Below, in pieces: positions 25,778-34,576 of a stretch of 64,000 bases of DNA (position 1 is its first letter; each line of letters opens with the position of its first letter). Where the stretch lies: the NCBI GenBank assembly GCA_947307175.1, contig CAMZIK010000003.1, positions 1 to 64,000 on the forward strand, given 5' to 3'. Position numbers and translations under genes: made by a program. The DNA is from an uncultured Clostridia bacterium (GTDB lineage Bacteria; Bacillota; Clostridia; Oscillospirales; Ruminococcaceae). The notes beneath the pieces were generated by a model, which was given only the letters and a program-made list of their open reading frames with translations, did not search any database and was not told where the DNA came from.

Positions 25778-26995
25778 TTACTTTGCCACTGCCTTGTGGA
25801 AGACCTTCTTGCCTTTTTTGATGATGACTGCATCAGACAGGTCTACCATAGCCTTGGGGTCGGTGAGCTTTTCATCGTTCACGCTTACGCCGCCCTGAGT
25901 TATAAGTCTTCTTGCTTCACCGTTTGACGGACACAGACCGCACTTGACCAGCAGCGTGAGGATACCTATTTTTCCGTCTTCAAGCTCGCCTGCGTCTATC
26001 TCGGTGGTCGGCATATCATCGCTTACGCCGCCCTTTGCAAAGATAGCCTTTGCTGCGTCGTCAGCCTTCTTAGCCTCATCCTCGCCGTGAACGAGCTTGG
26101 TAAGCTCAAACGCCAGCAGCTCCTTAGCCTTGTTAAGCTCTGCGCCCTGCATCGTCTTTTCCATTTCCTCTATCTGCTCGATAGGCACAAATGTCAGCAT
26201 TTTGAGGCACTTGATAACGTCAGCGTCACCGACGTTTCTCCAGTACTGGTAAAAATCATACGGGCTAGTCTTTTCAGGGTCGAGCCAAACTGCGCCCTTT
26301 TCGGTCTTGCCCATTTTCTTGCCTTCGGAATTGAGCAGCAGAGTTATGGTCATTGCATGAGCGTCCTTGCCAAGTTTCTTTCTGATAAGCTCTGTGCCGC
26401 CGAGCATATTTGCCCACTGGTCATCGCCGCCAAACTGCATATTGCAGCCGTATTTCTGGAACAGCATATAGAAGTCGTAAGACTGCATTATCATGTAGTT
26501 GAACTCAAGGAATGTGAGTCCTCTTTCCATTCTCTGTTTGTAGCACTCAAATGTCAGCATCTTGTTTACCGAGAAGCAAGCGCCCACCTCACGCAGAACG
26601 TCAACATAGTTGAGGTCGAGAAGCCAGTCGCCGTTGTTTACTATCATAGCCTTGCCGTCAGAGAAGTCGATAAAGCGGCTCATCTGCTTTTTGAAGCAAG
26701 CCACGTTATGCTCGATAGTTTCCTTTGTCAGCATCTTTCTCATGTCAGATTTACCCGACGGGTCACCTATCATAGCAGTACCGCCGCCGATAAGAGCGAT
26801 AGGCTTGTTGCCAGCCATCTGAAGCCTCTTCATCAGACACAGCGCCATAAAGTGTCCAACGTGAAGGCTGTCAGCTGTCGGGTCAAAACCGATGTAGAAA
26901 ACTGCCTTTCCGTTGTCGATCATATTGCTGATTTCTTTTTCGTCTGTGACCTGAGCGATAAGCCCACGTCTTACAAGTTCTTCGTAACAAGTCAT
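25778..26995 (-). CDS. tyrS: Tyrosyl-tRNA synthetase
   Basis: 405 residues, class I synthetase. The HIGH-type motif is [11 protein letters not shown], tRNA/Tyr-site segments are [19 protein letters not shown], and the KMSKS-type motif appears as KMGKTEKG, a form common in TyrRS. The C-terminal S4 domain is at about 340-400 ([13 protein letters not shown]). It is the third gene of a minus-strand operon led by a tyrosine-specific T-box at 28118-28379, so its synthesis should rise when tRNA-Tyr is uncharged. Confidence 0.97.
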   Translation of the reverse strand: MTCYEELVRRGLIAQVTDEKEISNMIDNGKAVFYIGFDPTADSLHVGHFMALCLMKRLQMAGNKPIALIGGGTAMIGDPSGKSDMRKMLTKETIEHNVACFKKQMSRFIDFSDGKAMIVNNGDWLLDLNYVDVLREVGACFSVNKMLTFECYKQRMERGLTFLEFNYMIMQSYDFYMLFQKYGCNMQFGGDDQWANMLGGTELIRKKLGKDAHAMTITLLLNSEGKKMGKTEKGAVWLDPEKTSPYDFYQYWRNVGDADVIKCLKMLTFVPIEQIEEMEKTMQGAELNKAKELLAFELTKLVHGEDEAKKADDAAKAIFAKGGVSDDMPTTEIDAGELEDGKIGILTLLVKCGLCPSNGEARRLITQGGVSVNDEKLTDPKAMVDLSDAVIIKKGKKVFHKAVAK

Positions 26996-27035
26996 TTTCT
27001 TTTCCTCCGTTTTGTTTTATCGTGTTTTAATTTTC

Positions 27036-27584
27036 TTACTCGTTTTCATCAGCATCATCATTGTCATTTTTCAGCTCAACAAGTCTGCCCGAGCAGTTGT
27101 AATGCTCTTTCAGCATCTTCTCCGCAAGCTCTGCGTCGCCAACTATTCTGAACATCTGCTGACGCTTTGAGAACTTTGTGACAAACGTGAACTCGACCTT
27201 TCCGCCGCCGCTGCAATAGCTGCACTGCTTTGCGTTCCTTGCGCTGTCAGGCAGTATGATATGTGTATCGGTGAGATAAATGCTGCTGCGGCATAACCAG
27301 ACTATCAGAAACACAAGTGCTGCAAGCAGCTCCGCCGCCATAACTACGAGATGCAGCTTATCTTTGTCCTGTGTGAACGCCAGCAGGCTGTATCCGCCTG
27401 CCAATGCCAGCGCACCGCAGAGATACGGATAAAAGATCGCCGCATTGCTGCCGAAAGGCTCGAGCTTTACTCGCTTTGCCGCAGTTTTTCGCCGTATTAT
27501 AAACCCATGAATGACCGCCGGATAGCTCGTCAGCGAGACAAGCCCCAACAAAACTGCCCAGACTATCCTTGCGACCGCTGCCAT
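27036..27584 (-). CDS. Membrane protein, unrecognised, in tyrS operon
   Basis: 182 residues. About four hydrophobic segments in the first 100 residues (IVWAVLLGLVSLTSYPAVIH, IFYPYLCGALALAGGYSLLA, VVMAAELLAALVFLIVWLC). Then a cytoplasmic part with CSYCSGGG and an acidic C-terminus (NDNDDADENE). ATG 27584 lies 10 bp after AAAGGAG; the GTG at 27593 is too close to that site. It sits between the T-box-linked membrane gene (16 bp upstream) and tyrS (about 40 bp downstream). Function unknown. Confidence 0.7.
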   Translation of the reverse strand: MAAVARIVWAVLLGLVSLTSYPAVIHGFIIRRKTAAKRVKLEPFGSNAAIFYPYLCGALALAGGYSLLAFTQDKDKLHLVVMAAELLAALVFLIVWLCRSSIYLTDTHIILPDSARNAKQCSYCSGGGKVEFTFVTKFSKRQQMFRIVGDAELAEKMLKEHYNCSGRLVELKNDNDDADENE

Positions 27585-27600
27585 AAAATGCACGCTCCTT

Positions 27601-28089
27601 TCATTCGTCTGATTTATCAGCCTTTGCCTCTTTCCTGTGGTTAAGATGTATGCCGATATGACCTATGCCGAGAATGATAACTGCGATAAGCATCGGCAGG
27701 TTTCCGCCGTACACCGCAAGCAGCCCGAATGCAATTACCGGCAGCGTAGCTCCCGCAACGGGTACGCCGAGGATACTGCTGTACATATCCCTCATCGTCT
27801 TTTCGCTCAGAAAATATCTTATCCAGTATATCTCATATAATATCATCAGCAAAAACGACACAAGCAGAACTATGCTCCACGGGCGTATGCTGCCGATGTT
27901 GAAATCCGAAAAGATAAGGCACAGCGTACTCACAAGCACCTCGCCGATGCGCTCAAAAGCGAGCAGCACCTTGTTCTCATTTGCAGCATATTTCTCATAA
28001 TCTTTCGGCAGATTTTTACTCCAGATAATATTCGGTGTCATAAGCATCACCAGATATATAAGCCCTACATATGAAAACCCGAAATGCAA
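27601..28089 (-). CDS. Membrane protein, unrecognised, first gene after the tyrosine T-box
   Basis: 162 residues using a TTG start at 28089 (MHFGFSYVGLIYLVMLMTPN), preceded by AGGGGG at 9 bp. Longer readings would run into the T-box terminator. About four or five membrane segments. The stretch PNIIWSKNLPKDYEKY, then LLAFERIGEVLVSTL, recalls an uncharacterised family in Clostridia. Its position directly under a tyrosine T-box suggests, but does not show, a link to tyrosine supply or transport. Confidence 0.7.
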   Translation of the reverse strand: MHFGFSYVGLIYLVMLMTPNIIWSKNLPKDYEKYAANENKVLLAFERIGEVLVSTLCLIFSDFNIGSIRPWSIVLLVSFLLMILYEIYWIRYFLSEKTMRDMYSSILGVPVAGATLPVIAFGLLAVYGGNLPMLIAVIILGIGHIGIHLNHRKEAKADKSDE

Positions 28090-28117
28090 CTCCCGCACCC
28101 CCTGCCTCTGCGCTTTG

Positions 28118-28379
28118 TCAAACAAAAAGTCCTCCGACAAGCTCACGCTCATCAGAGGACGAATAAATCGTGGTACCACCTCAAGTTTACAGAGCAAAAC
28201 ACGCTCTGCCTCGTGCGTTATAACGGCACGCCGCCGTGCTGCCTTTGCCTAAAGCTTTCTTGACAGCCTGCTCCATGATGTATTCAACCTGTGCCTGCAT
28301 ACTTCCTTTCACCTGCCGGAAGCTCTCTGAACGCTGACAGCACAAATCTACTTGTTCATTTCACCGCATTTCAAATATT
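28118..28379 (-). ncRNA. T-box riboswitch, tyrosine-specific
   Basis: Read on the minus strand, stem I contains AGTAGA (S-turn motif), AGAGAGC (distal loop motif) and a specifier loop GAATACA with codon TAC (28280-28282) for tyrosine. The antiterminator T-box is GAGGTGGTACCACG. Its TGGT bulge fits an A discriminator followed by CCA, which is the tRNA-Tyr end. The competing terminator is GTCCTC...GAGGAC followed by TTTTTGTTT, ending near 28119. The downstream operon ends with tyrS, which agrees with the specifier. Confidence 0.95.
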
Positions 28380-28385
28380 AAAGTT

Positions 28386-28414
28386 AATATAACACACACA
28401 TTCAGCTTTGTCAA
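28386..28414 (-). promoter_or_regulatory. Sigma-A promoter of the T-box/tyrS operon
   Basis: On the minus strand, TTGACA (28409-28414), 17 bp, TATATT (28386-28391), with TGTGt before the -10. The -35 is only 6 bp past the stop of the upstream flavin reductase gene. Confidence 0.85.
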
Positions 28415-28420
28415 GCAATG

Positions 28421-28960
28421 TCATTGTTTTTTTACATATGCTGACACGATCTCACCGACATACTGTGTATGATAGTCGCCTGATGCATACCACTGCTCAT
28501 CACAGGACTTGTCAACAAAACACTCAGGCTTCATTTCCTGTGCGTACAGCTTTTTGCAGACAAAAGCCATAGATGCCTGCTCAAAAACAGTCGAGCCGTC
28601 AGTAAATACAGGAACCAGTCCCGTTTCCTTTGCCTTGTCGCAGTCTCTTCCGCTGTGTCCTCCGCAGAATGCAAGCGCCTTTTTGTACTCCTCATTAAAG
28701 AAACATACCGTGAAATACTCGCTTTTGTCGATAAATTCCTTTGTGTACCTCTGCGGTCTGATAACTACGCTGAAAGCGTTCTTTCCCCAGATAACTCCCG
28801 CATAGCCCCACGATGCAGTCATCGTATTCCAGCCGTTTTCATCGCCCGCAGTCACGAGCATCCACTGCTGACCTATCTTTTTGAATACATTGAGATCAAG
28901 CTCAACCAGCTGTTCTCCCGAAAGCTTCTCAAACCCAAGCTCATTCATTTTATCCGACAT
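28421..28960 (-). CDS. Flavin reductase-like FMN-binding protein
   Basis: 179 residues, of the split-barrel flavin reductase type. The FMN-binding strands read WMLVTAGDENGWNTMTASWG and VVIRPQRYTKEFIDKSEYF, followed by FNEEYKKALAFCGGHSGRD. Such anaerobe proteins use flavin to pass electrons; the acceptor is unknown. GGAAGGTGG precedes the ATG. Probably monocistronic, though no strong terminator separates it from the tyrS operon promoter. Confidence 0.85.
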   Translation of the reverse strand: MSDKMNELGFEKLSGEQLVELDLNVFKKIGQQWMLVTAGDENGWNTMTASWGYAGVIWGKNAFSVVIRPQRYTKEFIDKSEYFTVCFFNEEYKKALAFCGGHSGRDCDKAKETGLVPVFTDGSTVFEQASMAFVCKKLYAQEMKPECFVDKSCDEQWYASGDYHTQYVGEIVSAYVKKQ

Positions 28961-29039
28961 AAGAATACCACCTTCCGATATTGTTTTTGCGATACATTAA
29001 TTATACACGAAAAAACTTGAAAATGCAAGCGTTTTATAG

Positions 29040-29068
29040 TTGCAATTTGCACACGGACGTGTTATAAT
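29040..29068 (+). promoter_or_regulatory. Distal promoter of argG
   Basis: TTGCAA (29040-29045), 17 bp, TATAAT (29063-29068), TGt before the -10. It would give an argG leader of about 240 nt. Confidence 0.6.
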
Positions 29069-29146
29069 GTAAGCAGAAATGTGCGCCTGATGGAGCAACT
29101 TTGCCGACCGAGATAGCGAAATGTATATTTCAGTGCATGCAATTCG

Positions 29147-29184
29147 TTTTTATACATAATTATACGCAAAATTATGTATAAAAA
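29147..29184. promoter_or_regulatory. Perfect 15-bp inverted repeat upstream of argG
   Basis: TTTTTATACATAATT (29147-29161), an 8-bp centre, AATTATGTATAAAAA (29170-29184). AT-rich half-sites of this kind resemble ArgR boxes. A further ArgR-like sequence, TGCATAAAAGTGTATA, overlaps the proximal -10. The region 28961-29313 has no gene; it holds these sites and two promoters. Confidence 0.55.
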
Positions 29185-29206
29185 TAAAATTTATTTGCAT
29201 AACCAC

Positions 29207-29234
29207 TTGACAAGGCTGCATAAAAGTGTATAAT
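29207..29234 (+). promoter_or_regulatory. Proximal promoter of argG
   Basis: TTGACA (29207-29212), 16 bp, TATAAT (29229-29234), about 80 bp before the argG ATG. Confidence 0.75.
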
Positions 29235-29313
29235 ATACTTGACAGCACATTCGGGCATATCATTTTATGCTTTTATGCGTTTGATTGATTATTATTGATA
29301 CGGAGGAATCATT

Positions 29314-30546
29314 ATGGCTAACAAGATCAAAAAAGTAGTGCTTGCATATTCGGGAGGACTTGATACATCTATCATTATCCCGTGGCTGAAAGAAAACTAT
29401 GACAACTGCGAGGTCATCGCTGTTTCGGGTGACGTAGGACAGGGTACAGAGCTTGACGGTCTGGAGGAGAAGGCTCTCAAGACAGGCGCTTCAAAGCTCT
29501 ACATAGAGGATCTTACCGAGGAGTTCGTTGAGGATTATGTGTTCCCTACTGTTCAGGCAGGCGCTATCTACGAGAACCAGTATATGCTCGGTACATCATT
29601 TGCAAGACCTATCATCGCTAAAAGGATCGCTGAGATCGCTATCAAGGAAGGCGCTGATGCTATCTGCCACGGCTGCACAGGAAAGGGCAACGACCAGGTA
29701 AGATTTGAACTTGCTATCAAGGCTTTCGCTCCTGATATGCAGATCATCGCTCCTTGGAGGATCTGGAACATCAAATCAAGAGATGAAGAGATCGACTACG
29801 CAGAGGCTCATAATATCCCTCTGAAAATAAACAGAGAAACAAACTACTCAAAGGATAAGAACCTTTGGCATCTTTCCCATGAGGGTCTGGATCTTGAGGA
29901 TCCTGCAAACGAGCCGCAGTACGAAAAGCCGGGCTTCCTGGAGATGGGCGTTTCACCTATACAGGCTCCAGATAAGCCGACCTATGTTACTATCCACTTT
30001 GAAAGGGGCATTCCTACTTCCATCGACGGCGTGGAAATGAACGGCAAGCAGATCGTTGCAAAGCTCAATGAGCTGGGCGGCGCAAACGGCATTGGTCTTG
30101 CAGACCTCGTTGAGAACAGACTCGTTGGTATGAAGTCAAGAGGCGTTTATGAGACTCCTGGCGGAGCTATCCTCTACAAAGCTCACGAAGTTCTCGAAAC
30201 GATAACTCTGGATAAGGAGACTGCAAGAGTTAAGCAGTATCTCAGCATCAAGTTCGCTGATATAGTTTATAACGGTCAGTGGTTCACTCCTCTGCGTGAG
30301 GCTATGAGCGCTTTCGTTACCGAAACTCAGAAGACAGTTACAGGCGACGTTAAACTCAAGCTCTATAAGGGCAATATCATCAACGCAGGCGTTACCTCTC
30401 CTTATACTCTCTATGATGAGGAAGTTGCAACATTTGATGAGGATAACGTTTACAACCAGGCTGATTCCGCAGGATTCATCAACCTGTTCGGTCTGCCGAT
30501 CAAGGTAAGAGCTAAGCTCGAACAGAAGAGAAACAACAATAAGTGA
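29314..30546 (+). CDS. argG: Argininosuccinate synthase
   Basis: 410 residues. Joins citrulline and aspartate with ATP. The N-terminal PP-loop reads [20 protein letters not shown]; further family stretches are [16 protein letters not shown] and SVDHDE-like [24 protein letters not shown] precedes the ATG. It heads the arginine block, 828 bp before argH, with a pentapeptide-repeat gene between. The two promoters and inverted repeat upstream suggest arginine control. Confidence 0.98.
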   Translation: MANKIKKVVLAYSGGLDTSIIIPWLKENYDNCEVIAVSGDVGQGTELDGLEEKALKTGASKLYIEDLTEEFVEDYVFPTVQAGAIYENQYMLGTSFARPIIAKRIAEIAIKEGADAICHGCTGKGNDQVRFELAIKAFAPDMQIIAPWRIWNIKSRDEEIDYAEAHNIPLKINRETNYSKDKNLWHLSHEGLDLEDPANEPQYEKPGFLEMGVSPIQAPDKPTYVTIHFERGIPTSIDGVEMNGKQIVAKLNELGGANGIGLADLVENRLVGMKSRGVYETPGGAILYKAHEVLETITLDKETARVKQYLSIKFADIVYNGQWFTPLREAMSAFVTETQKTVTGDVKLKLYKGNIINAGVTSPYTLYDEEVATFDEDNVYNQADSAGFINLFGLPIKVRAKLEQKRNNNK

Positions 30547-30583
30547 TCTATATAAACAACTTTTTCAATAAGGAGGTTTTGTT

Positions 30584-31015
30584 ATGTCAGATGTAAAAAA
30601 AGTATTTGAGCCTGCACTTGATAAGAAGGTGGAGATCTCTTACGACAGCCTTCCGAACTCGACTTTTGAGGACGTAAACTTAGGCAGTGCGACCTTCGAC
30701 AACGTTAACCTTAAAGAAGCAAATTTCAACGATGTCAATATGGACAGCGCAAAGTTCAACGATGCAAGTATGCGTGGTGCTGATTTCACAGACATTTATA
30801 TGGTGGATTCAAGATTCCTCGGCGTTAACCTGAGCAATACAAGATTCGGCTGCTCGATAATGAACAATGTGGAATTCAAGAACCCCGACCTGAAAAACTC
30901 GCAGTTTATCCATTGTGACCTTTCAAACGTTGAGATAAACGACTGTAAGATAGAGGGCATGAAGATCAACGGCATCGACATCTCCAAGCTCCTTGAACAG
31001 CACGAAAAGGAATAA
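30584..31015 (+). CDS. Pentapeptide-repeat protein
   Basis: 143 residues. Residues about 20-120 are tandem A(D/N)LxX-like pentapeptides with Phe/Val/Met at the central position (TFEDVNLGSATFDNVNLKEA, NFNDVNMDSAKFNDASMRGA), which form a right-handed quadrilateral beta-helix. AAGGAGG is present. It lies 37 bp after argG and ends before a terminator, so it is co-transcribed with argG. Some relatives mimic DNA and bind gyrase; nothing here proves that role. Confidence 0.88.
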   Translation: MSDVKKVFEPALDKKVEISYDSLPNSTFEDVNLGSATFDNVNLKEANFNDVNMDSAKFNDASMRGADFTDIYMVDSRFLGVNLSNTRFGCSIMNNVEFKNPDLKNSQFIHCDLSNVEINDCKIEGMKINGIDISKLLEQHEKE

Positions 31016-31036
31016 ACGGCTACTGAATATGCAAGC

Positions 31037-31081
31037 GGGCAGAACGATTCCATACAGGATCGTTTTGCCCATACGTTTTTT
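31037..31081 (+). terminator. Terminator after argG-pentapeptide gene
   Basis: 12-bp stem GGGCAGAACGAT / ATCGTTTTGCCC, then a T run starting 5 bp later. A second hairpin with arms TTCAGCAAGAG / CTCTTGCTGAA follows at about 31084-31135. Confidence 0.75.
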
Positions 31082-31140
31082 AATTCAGCAAGAGAATATA
31101 TCGAGGGCATATACTGTATCTGCTCTTGCTGAATCTATTG

Positions 31141-31350
31141 AGATACTCTCTTGGGAGTGTTTTCCTTCAGACTCGTTCTTGACTTTCACTGCTTTTTCGT
31201 TATCGGAGGACTTGCTCCCTCCGATAACGAAAAAGCAATAAGAGGTTTAGGAAAGGGGTTTGGACGGGACAGAGTAACCGTTACCACGGTTACTCTAAAG
31301 AACGGCAAAGCCGTTCTTTGACCCTCTCTCCAAAAGGGTTTCCCCCAATA
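31141..31350 (-). repeat. Family II multi-hairpin intergenic element, copy C (inverted)
   Basis: Homologous to copies A and B on the opposite strand. Its hairpin 2 is an 18-bp perfect stem, CTTTTTCGTTATCGGAGG and its complement (31192-31235). The strip AAACCTCTTATT is conserved. The hairpin 1 core is ACCCT-tttggaga-(G)AGGGT (31321-31339). Two extra hairpins are inserted: AGAGTAACCGT (31271-31296) and AAAGAACGGC (31297-31319). It fills the gap before argH. Confidence 0.75.
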
Positions 31351-31375
31351 AATCCAGCAAAGGACGGTAAAAGCT

Positions 31376-32758
31376 ATGTCACAGAAAATGTGGGCAGGAA
31401 GATTTACAAAAGAGGTAGACGAGAGAGTCAACGACTTCAACTCGTCGATAAAGTTTGATGCAAGAATGTATAAGCAGGACATCAACGGCTCGATAGCGCA
31501 TGCAACGATGCTCGGCGAGTGCGGGATAATAGACAAAGCAGAGAGCGAAACTATCGTAAAAGGTCTGAAAGAGATACTTGAGGACATCGAAAGCGGAAAG
31601 CTGCCGTTTGACCCGAACGCAGAGGATATACATATGTTCGTTGAGGCAGAGCTGACAAAAAGACTCGGCGACACAGGCAAGCGCCTGCATACCGCAAGAT
31701 CAAGAAACGACCAGGTAGCGCTCGATGTCAGAATGACGCTCAAGGACGAAACGACAGAGATCATCGCCCTGCTCAGAAAGCTCACGCAGACAGTCACCGA
31801 CATCGCTAAAAAGCATACCACGACGGTAATGCCGGGATATACTCACCTGCAAAGAGCGCAGCCGATAACCTTTGCGCATCACCTTATGGCGTATGCAAAC
31901 ATGTTTGTCAGAGATCTTGGCAGACTTAAAGATACCTACGACCGTATGAATAAGATGCCTCTAGGAAGCGGCGCACTTGCAGGAACTACATATCCTATCA
32001 ACAGACAGAGAGTCTGCGACCTGCTCGGCTTTGATGAGATAACAATGAACTCGCTCGACGGCGTGTCCGACAGAGATTTCTGCATTGAACTTTGCTCGGC
32101 TCTTTCGATTCTTATGATGCACCTTTCAAGATTCTCCGAAGAAGTGATACTCTGGTGCTCGTGGGAGTTCAAGTTTGTTGAGCTCGACGATGCCTACGCA
32201 ACAGGTTCGTCAATAATGCCGCAGAAAAAGAACCCCGATGTAACGGAGCTTATCAGAGGAAAAACAGGCAGAGTCTACGGCGACCTTATGACGCTGCTGA
32301 CTATGATGAAAGGTATCCCGCTTGCATACAACAAGGATATGCAGGAGGACAAAGAAGCAGTATTTGATGCGATAGATACCGTAAAGCTGTGCCTCGTTAC
32401 ATTTGACCCGATGCTCGCAACTATGAGAGTTATCCCCGAAAACATGAGAGCAGCAGCCGCAAAAGGCTTCATCAATGCGACTGACTGTGCAGACTACCTC
32501 GTTAAAAAGGGTATGCCTTTCAGGGATGCATATAAGATAACAGGTACGCTCGTTCATACCTGCATAGAAAAAGGCTGTACGCTTGAAACGCTTGAGCTTT
32601 CAGAGTATAAAAAACTCAGCGAAAACTTTGACAACGATGTTTACGATGCAATAAGCCTTGACACCTGCGTTATGCAGAGAAAGAGTGCAGGCGGACCTGC
32701 ACCTGAGTCGGTAAAGGAACAGATAGACTATGTCGAAAAAGCCATCAAGAATTTCTGA
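31376..32758 (+). CDS. argH: Argininosuccinate lyase
   Basis: 460 residues of the fumarase/aspartase superfamily. Splits argininosuccinate into arginine and fumarate. The N-terminus WAGRFTKEVDERVNDFNSSI, the segment TARSRNDQVALDVRM, and the signature loop GSSIMPQKKNPDV with the catalytic Ser are all present. The 3' end overlaps the next gene by 29 bp in another frame. Separated from argG by a pentapeptide gene and a family II repeat. Confidence 0.98.
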   Translation: MSQKMWAGRFTKEVDERVNDFNSSIKFDARMYKQDINGSIAHATMLGECGIIDKAESETIVKGLKEILEDIESGKLPFDPNAEDIHMFVEAELTKRLGDTGKRLHTARSRNDQVALDVRMTLKDETTEIIALLRKLTQTVTDIAKKHTTTVMPGYTHLQRAQPITFAHHLMAYANMFVRDLGRLKDTYDRMNKMPLGSGALAGTTYPINRQRVCDLLGFDEITMNSLDGVSDRDFCIELCSALSILMMHLSRFSEEVILWCSWEFKFVELDDAYATGSSIMPQKKNPDVTELIRGKTGRVYGDLMTLLTMMKGIPLAYNKDMQEDKEAVFDAIDTVKLCLVTFDPMLATMRVIPENMRAAAAKGFINATDCADYLVKKGMPFRDAYKITGTLVHTCIEKGCTLETLELSEYKKLSENFDNDVYDAISLDTCVMQRKSAGGPAPESVKEQIDYVEKAIKNF

Positions 32759-33182
32759 GCATATCTTTGAACACCCTGTTCTGTGGGCAGTCACATCTAT
32801 CGCTGTCTGGGCAGCGGTGACAAATGTTATGTTCTTGCTTACAAACTACGTTTTGCAGGACGCATTCATGCTGTTTCTGTGCTTTATGCTGATATACCCC
32901 ATCGGTTCGCTGATAATCTGCTTTTTATATGCAAAGCGCTGCGGGATAAAATGGTATATGCCGTTTTCAATGGTGCCAATAATTACTTTTGAATATCTCA
33001 TCTCAGAGAATTTCAGGGCTATTCAGCCGAACATATTCATCACAACTGCTTTTGCTATGCTTTTCGGAAGCGGCGTAGGGAACATATTCGCCGACAAAAA
33101 AGCACTTGAAGCCCAGAAAAAAGCAAAGCACGATAAACGTTTGCATGAGGACAAAAAATACAGGAAGATCCTTGACGATTAG
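32730..33182 (+). CDS. Small membrane protein overlapping argH
   Basis: 150 residues with four membrane segments (VLWAVTSIAVWAAVTNVMFL, DAFMLFLCFMLIYPIGSLII, near YMPFSMVPIITFEYL, and IFITTAFAMLFGSGVGNIF) and a Lys-rich cytoplasmic tail (KKAKHDKRLHEDKKYRKILD). Starts inside argH with a GGTAAAGGAA site and ends 11 bp before argC, so it is translated within the arg transcript. Family not recognised. An arginine-linked role is only suggested by position. Confidence 0.8.
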   Translation: MSKKPSRISEHIFEHPVLWAVTSIAVWAAVTNVMFLLTNYVLQDAFMLFLCFMLIYPIGSLIICFLYAKRCGIKWYMPFSMVPIITFEYLISENFRAIQPNIFITTAFAMLFGSGVGNIFADKKALEAQKKAKHDKRLHEDKKYRKILDD

Positions 33183-33193
33183 GAGAGAGTATA

Positions 33194-34141
33194 ATGAAAA
33201 CCAAAGTTTTTATTGACGGAAAAGAAGGAACAACAGGTCTGAAGATCTTTGAGCGCTTTGCAAAGCGTGACGATCTGGAGATACTGCTGATAGATGAGGA
33301 AAAGCGCAAGGACAGCGCCGAAAGAGCAAAGATGATCAATTCATCTGACTTTACTTTCCTCTGCCTGCCTGATGCGGCAGCAAGAGAAGCGGTGAGCCTT
33401 TGTACAAATCCCGATGTCAGAATAATCGACGCATCTACCGCTCACAGAACAGATCCCGACTGGGATTACGGCTTTCCTGAGCTGAGCGAACAGCACAGAG
33501 AAAACATCAGGAACTCAAAAAGAGTTGCTGTGCCGGGCTGCTACGCAAGCGGATTCATTTCCCTTTGCTATCCTCTCGTTCAGGCAGGGGTTCTGCCTGA
33601 GGATTACCCTGTTACCTGCCATGCAGTTTCAGGTTACAGCGGCGCAGGCAAGAAGATGATTGCCGTTATCGAAAGCGACGATAAGACTTTTGAAATGCAG
33701 TCACCAAGACAGTACGCACTCGGTCAGACCCATAAGCACCTGCCTGAGATGCAGAAAATTTGCGGACTCAAATATCCGCCTATGTTCAATCCCATAGTTG
33801 ACGACTACTTTGCAGGAATGGTAGTGACTGTTCCGCTGGTGAGCAGATGCCTCACGAAAAAGTATACTCCTGCTGACATTCACGAGATAATGTCTGCGCA
33901 TTATGCAGGACAGCACTTTGTAAAGGTTATGGAGCTTGGCGGAAAAGAAACTCTCGCTGATGGTTTCCTGCCTGCGAATACACTTGCAGGAACGAATAAT
34001 ATGCAGATATTTGTCTGCGGAAACGACGAGCAGATACTTCTCTGCTCTCGTCTTGACAATCTCGGCAAAGGCGCAAGCGGCGCAGCAGTGCAGTGCATGA
34101 ACATAATGCTCGGCATCGACGAAACAACAGGGCTTGAATAA
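33194..34141 (+). CDS. argC: N-acetyl-gamma-glutamyl-phosphate reductase, type 2
   Basis: 315 residues, the shorter type 2 form. NADPH-binding N-terminus VFIDGKEGTTGLKIFERFAK, the active-site cysteine in VAVPGCYASGFISL (about 117), and the substrate His region ITCHAVSGYSGAG-like CHAVSGYSGAGKKM. Reduces N-acetylglutamyl phosphate to the semialdehyde. AGGAGAG precedes the ATG. A family I structured element follows immediately. Confidence 0.96.
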   Translation: MKTKVFIDGKEGTTGLKIFERFAKRDDLEILLIDEEKRKDSAERAKMINSSDFTFLCLPDAAAREAVSLCTNPDVRIIDASTAHRTDPDWDYGFPELSEQHRENIRNSKRVAVPGCYASGFISLCYPLVQAGVLPEDYPVTCHAVSGYSGAGKKMIAVIESDDKTFEMQSPRQYALGQTHKHLPEMQKICGLKYPPMFNPIVDDYFAGMVVTVPLVSRCLTKKYTPADIHEIMSAHYAGQHFVKVMELGGKETLADGFLPANTLAGTNNMQIFVCGNDEQILLCSRLDNLGKGASGAAVQCMNIMLGIDETTGLE

Positions 34142-34145
34142 GACA

Positions 34146-34543
34146 AATTAGAATTTAGCGGAGCTTCGCTCCGCTTTGATGCGCACATAATAAAAGTGTT
34201 TGCCCGAAGTGGTTTTAGGGGGCGATCGGAAAGCCCCCTAAAGAAAGTTCTTTGATGTTCAAGCCGCCTTTACGCAGGCGGCTTGAGGCAATATGCGTTA
34301 CCACAGGGTAAGGGAAAGCCCTCTCTTACAGGGCTCAGCACGGCACAGCCGTGGTGAACCTCATTTCAAAACAGTCCGCCGGACTGTTTTGAAATTCACC
34401 CTTTGCTGTGCGCCTGACGCTCGGGTGTTTCGCTGTCTGCGGACAGCGACAAGGGCGCTGCCCTTGACCCGCCACCTTTTTTTACGAAAAAAAGGTGGAC
34501 GAAAAAACCTGTTATTATTGGTTCGTTATTTTAAATTCTGATT
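34146..34543. repeat. Family I multi-hairpin element, copy 2
   Basis: 398 bp bounded by AATTAGAATTTA (34146-34157) and TAAATTCTGATT (34532-34543), an inverted pair with one mismatch. Same hairpin order as copy 1, with paired changes: AGGGGGC/GCCCCCT instead of GGGGGC/GCCCCC; CGCTGTC-TGCG-GACAGCG instead of CGCTCTC/GAGAGCG; CAAGGGC/GCCCTTG instead of CGAGGGC/GCCCTCG; and a rebuilt stem around CAGTCC-gcc-GGACTG. Extra hairpins AGCGGAGC-ttc-GCTCCGCT and CACGGC-aca-GCCGTG are present. Confidence 0.8.
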
Positions 34544-34576
34544 TGTAAAAGAAAGAGAATTATAGGAGAGAACAAA

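Noticed and set aside
26087-27151. 354-codon open frame on the plus strand opposite tyrS
   Set aside because: It is the antisense of a certain tyrS gene and its operon neighbour, has a His/Leu-rich composition unlike a real protein, and lacks a ribosome site.
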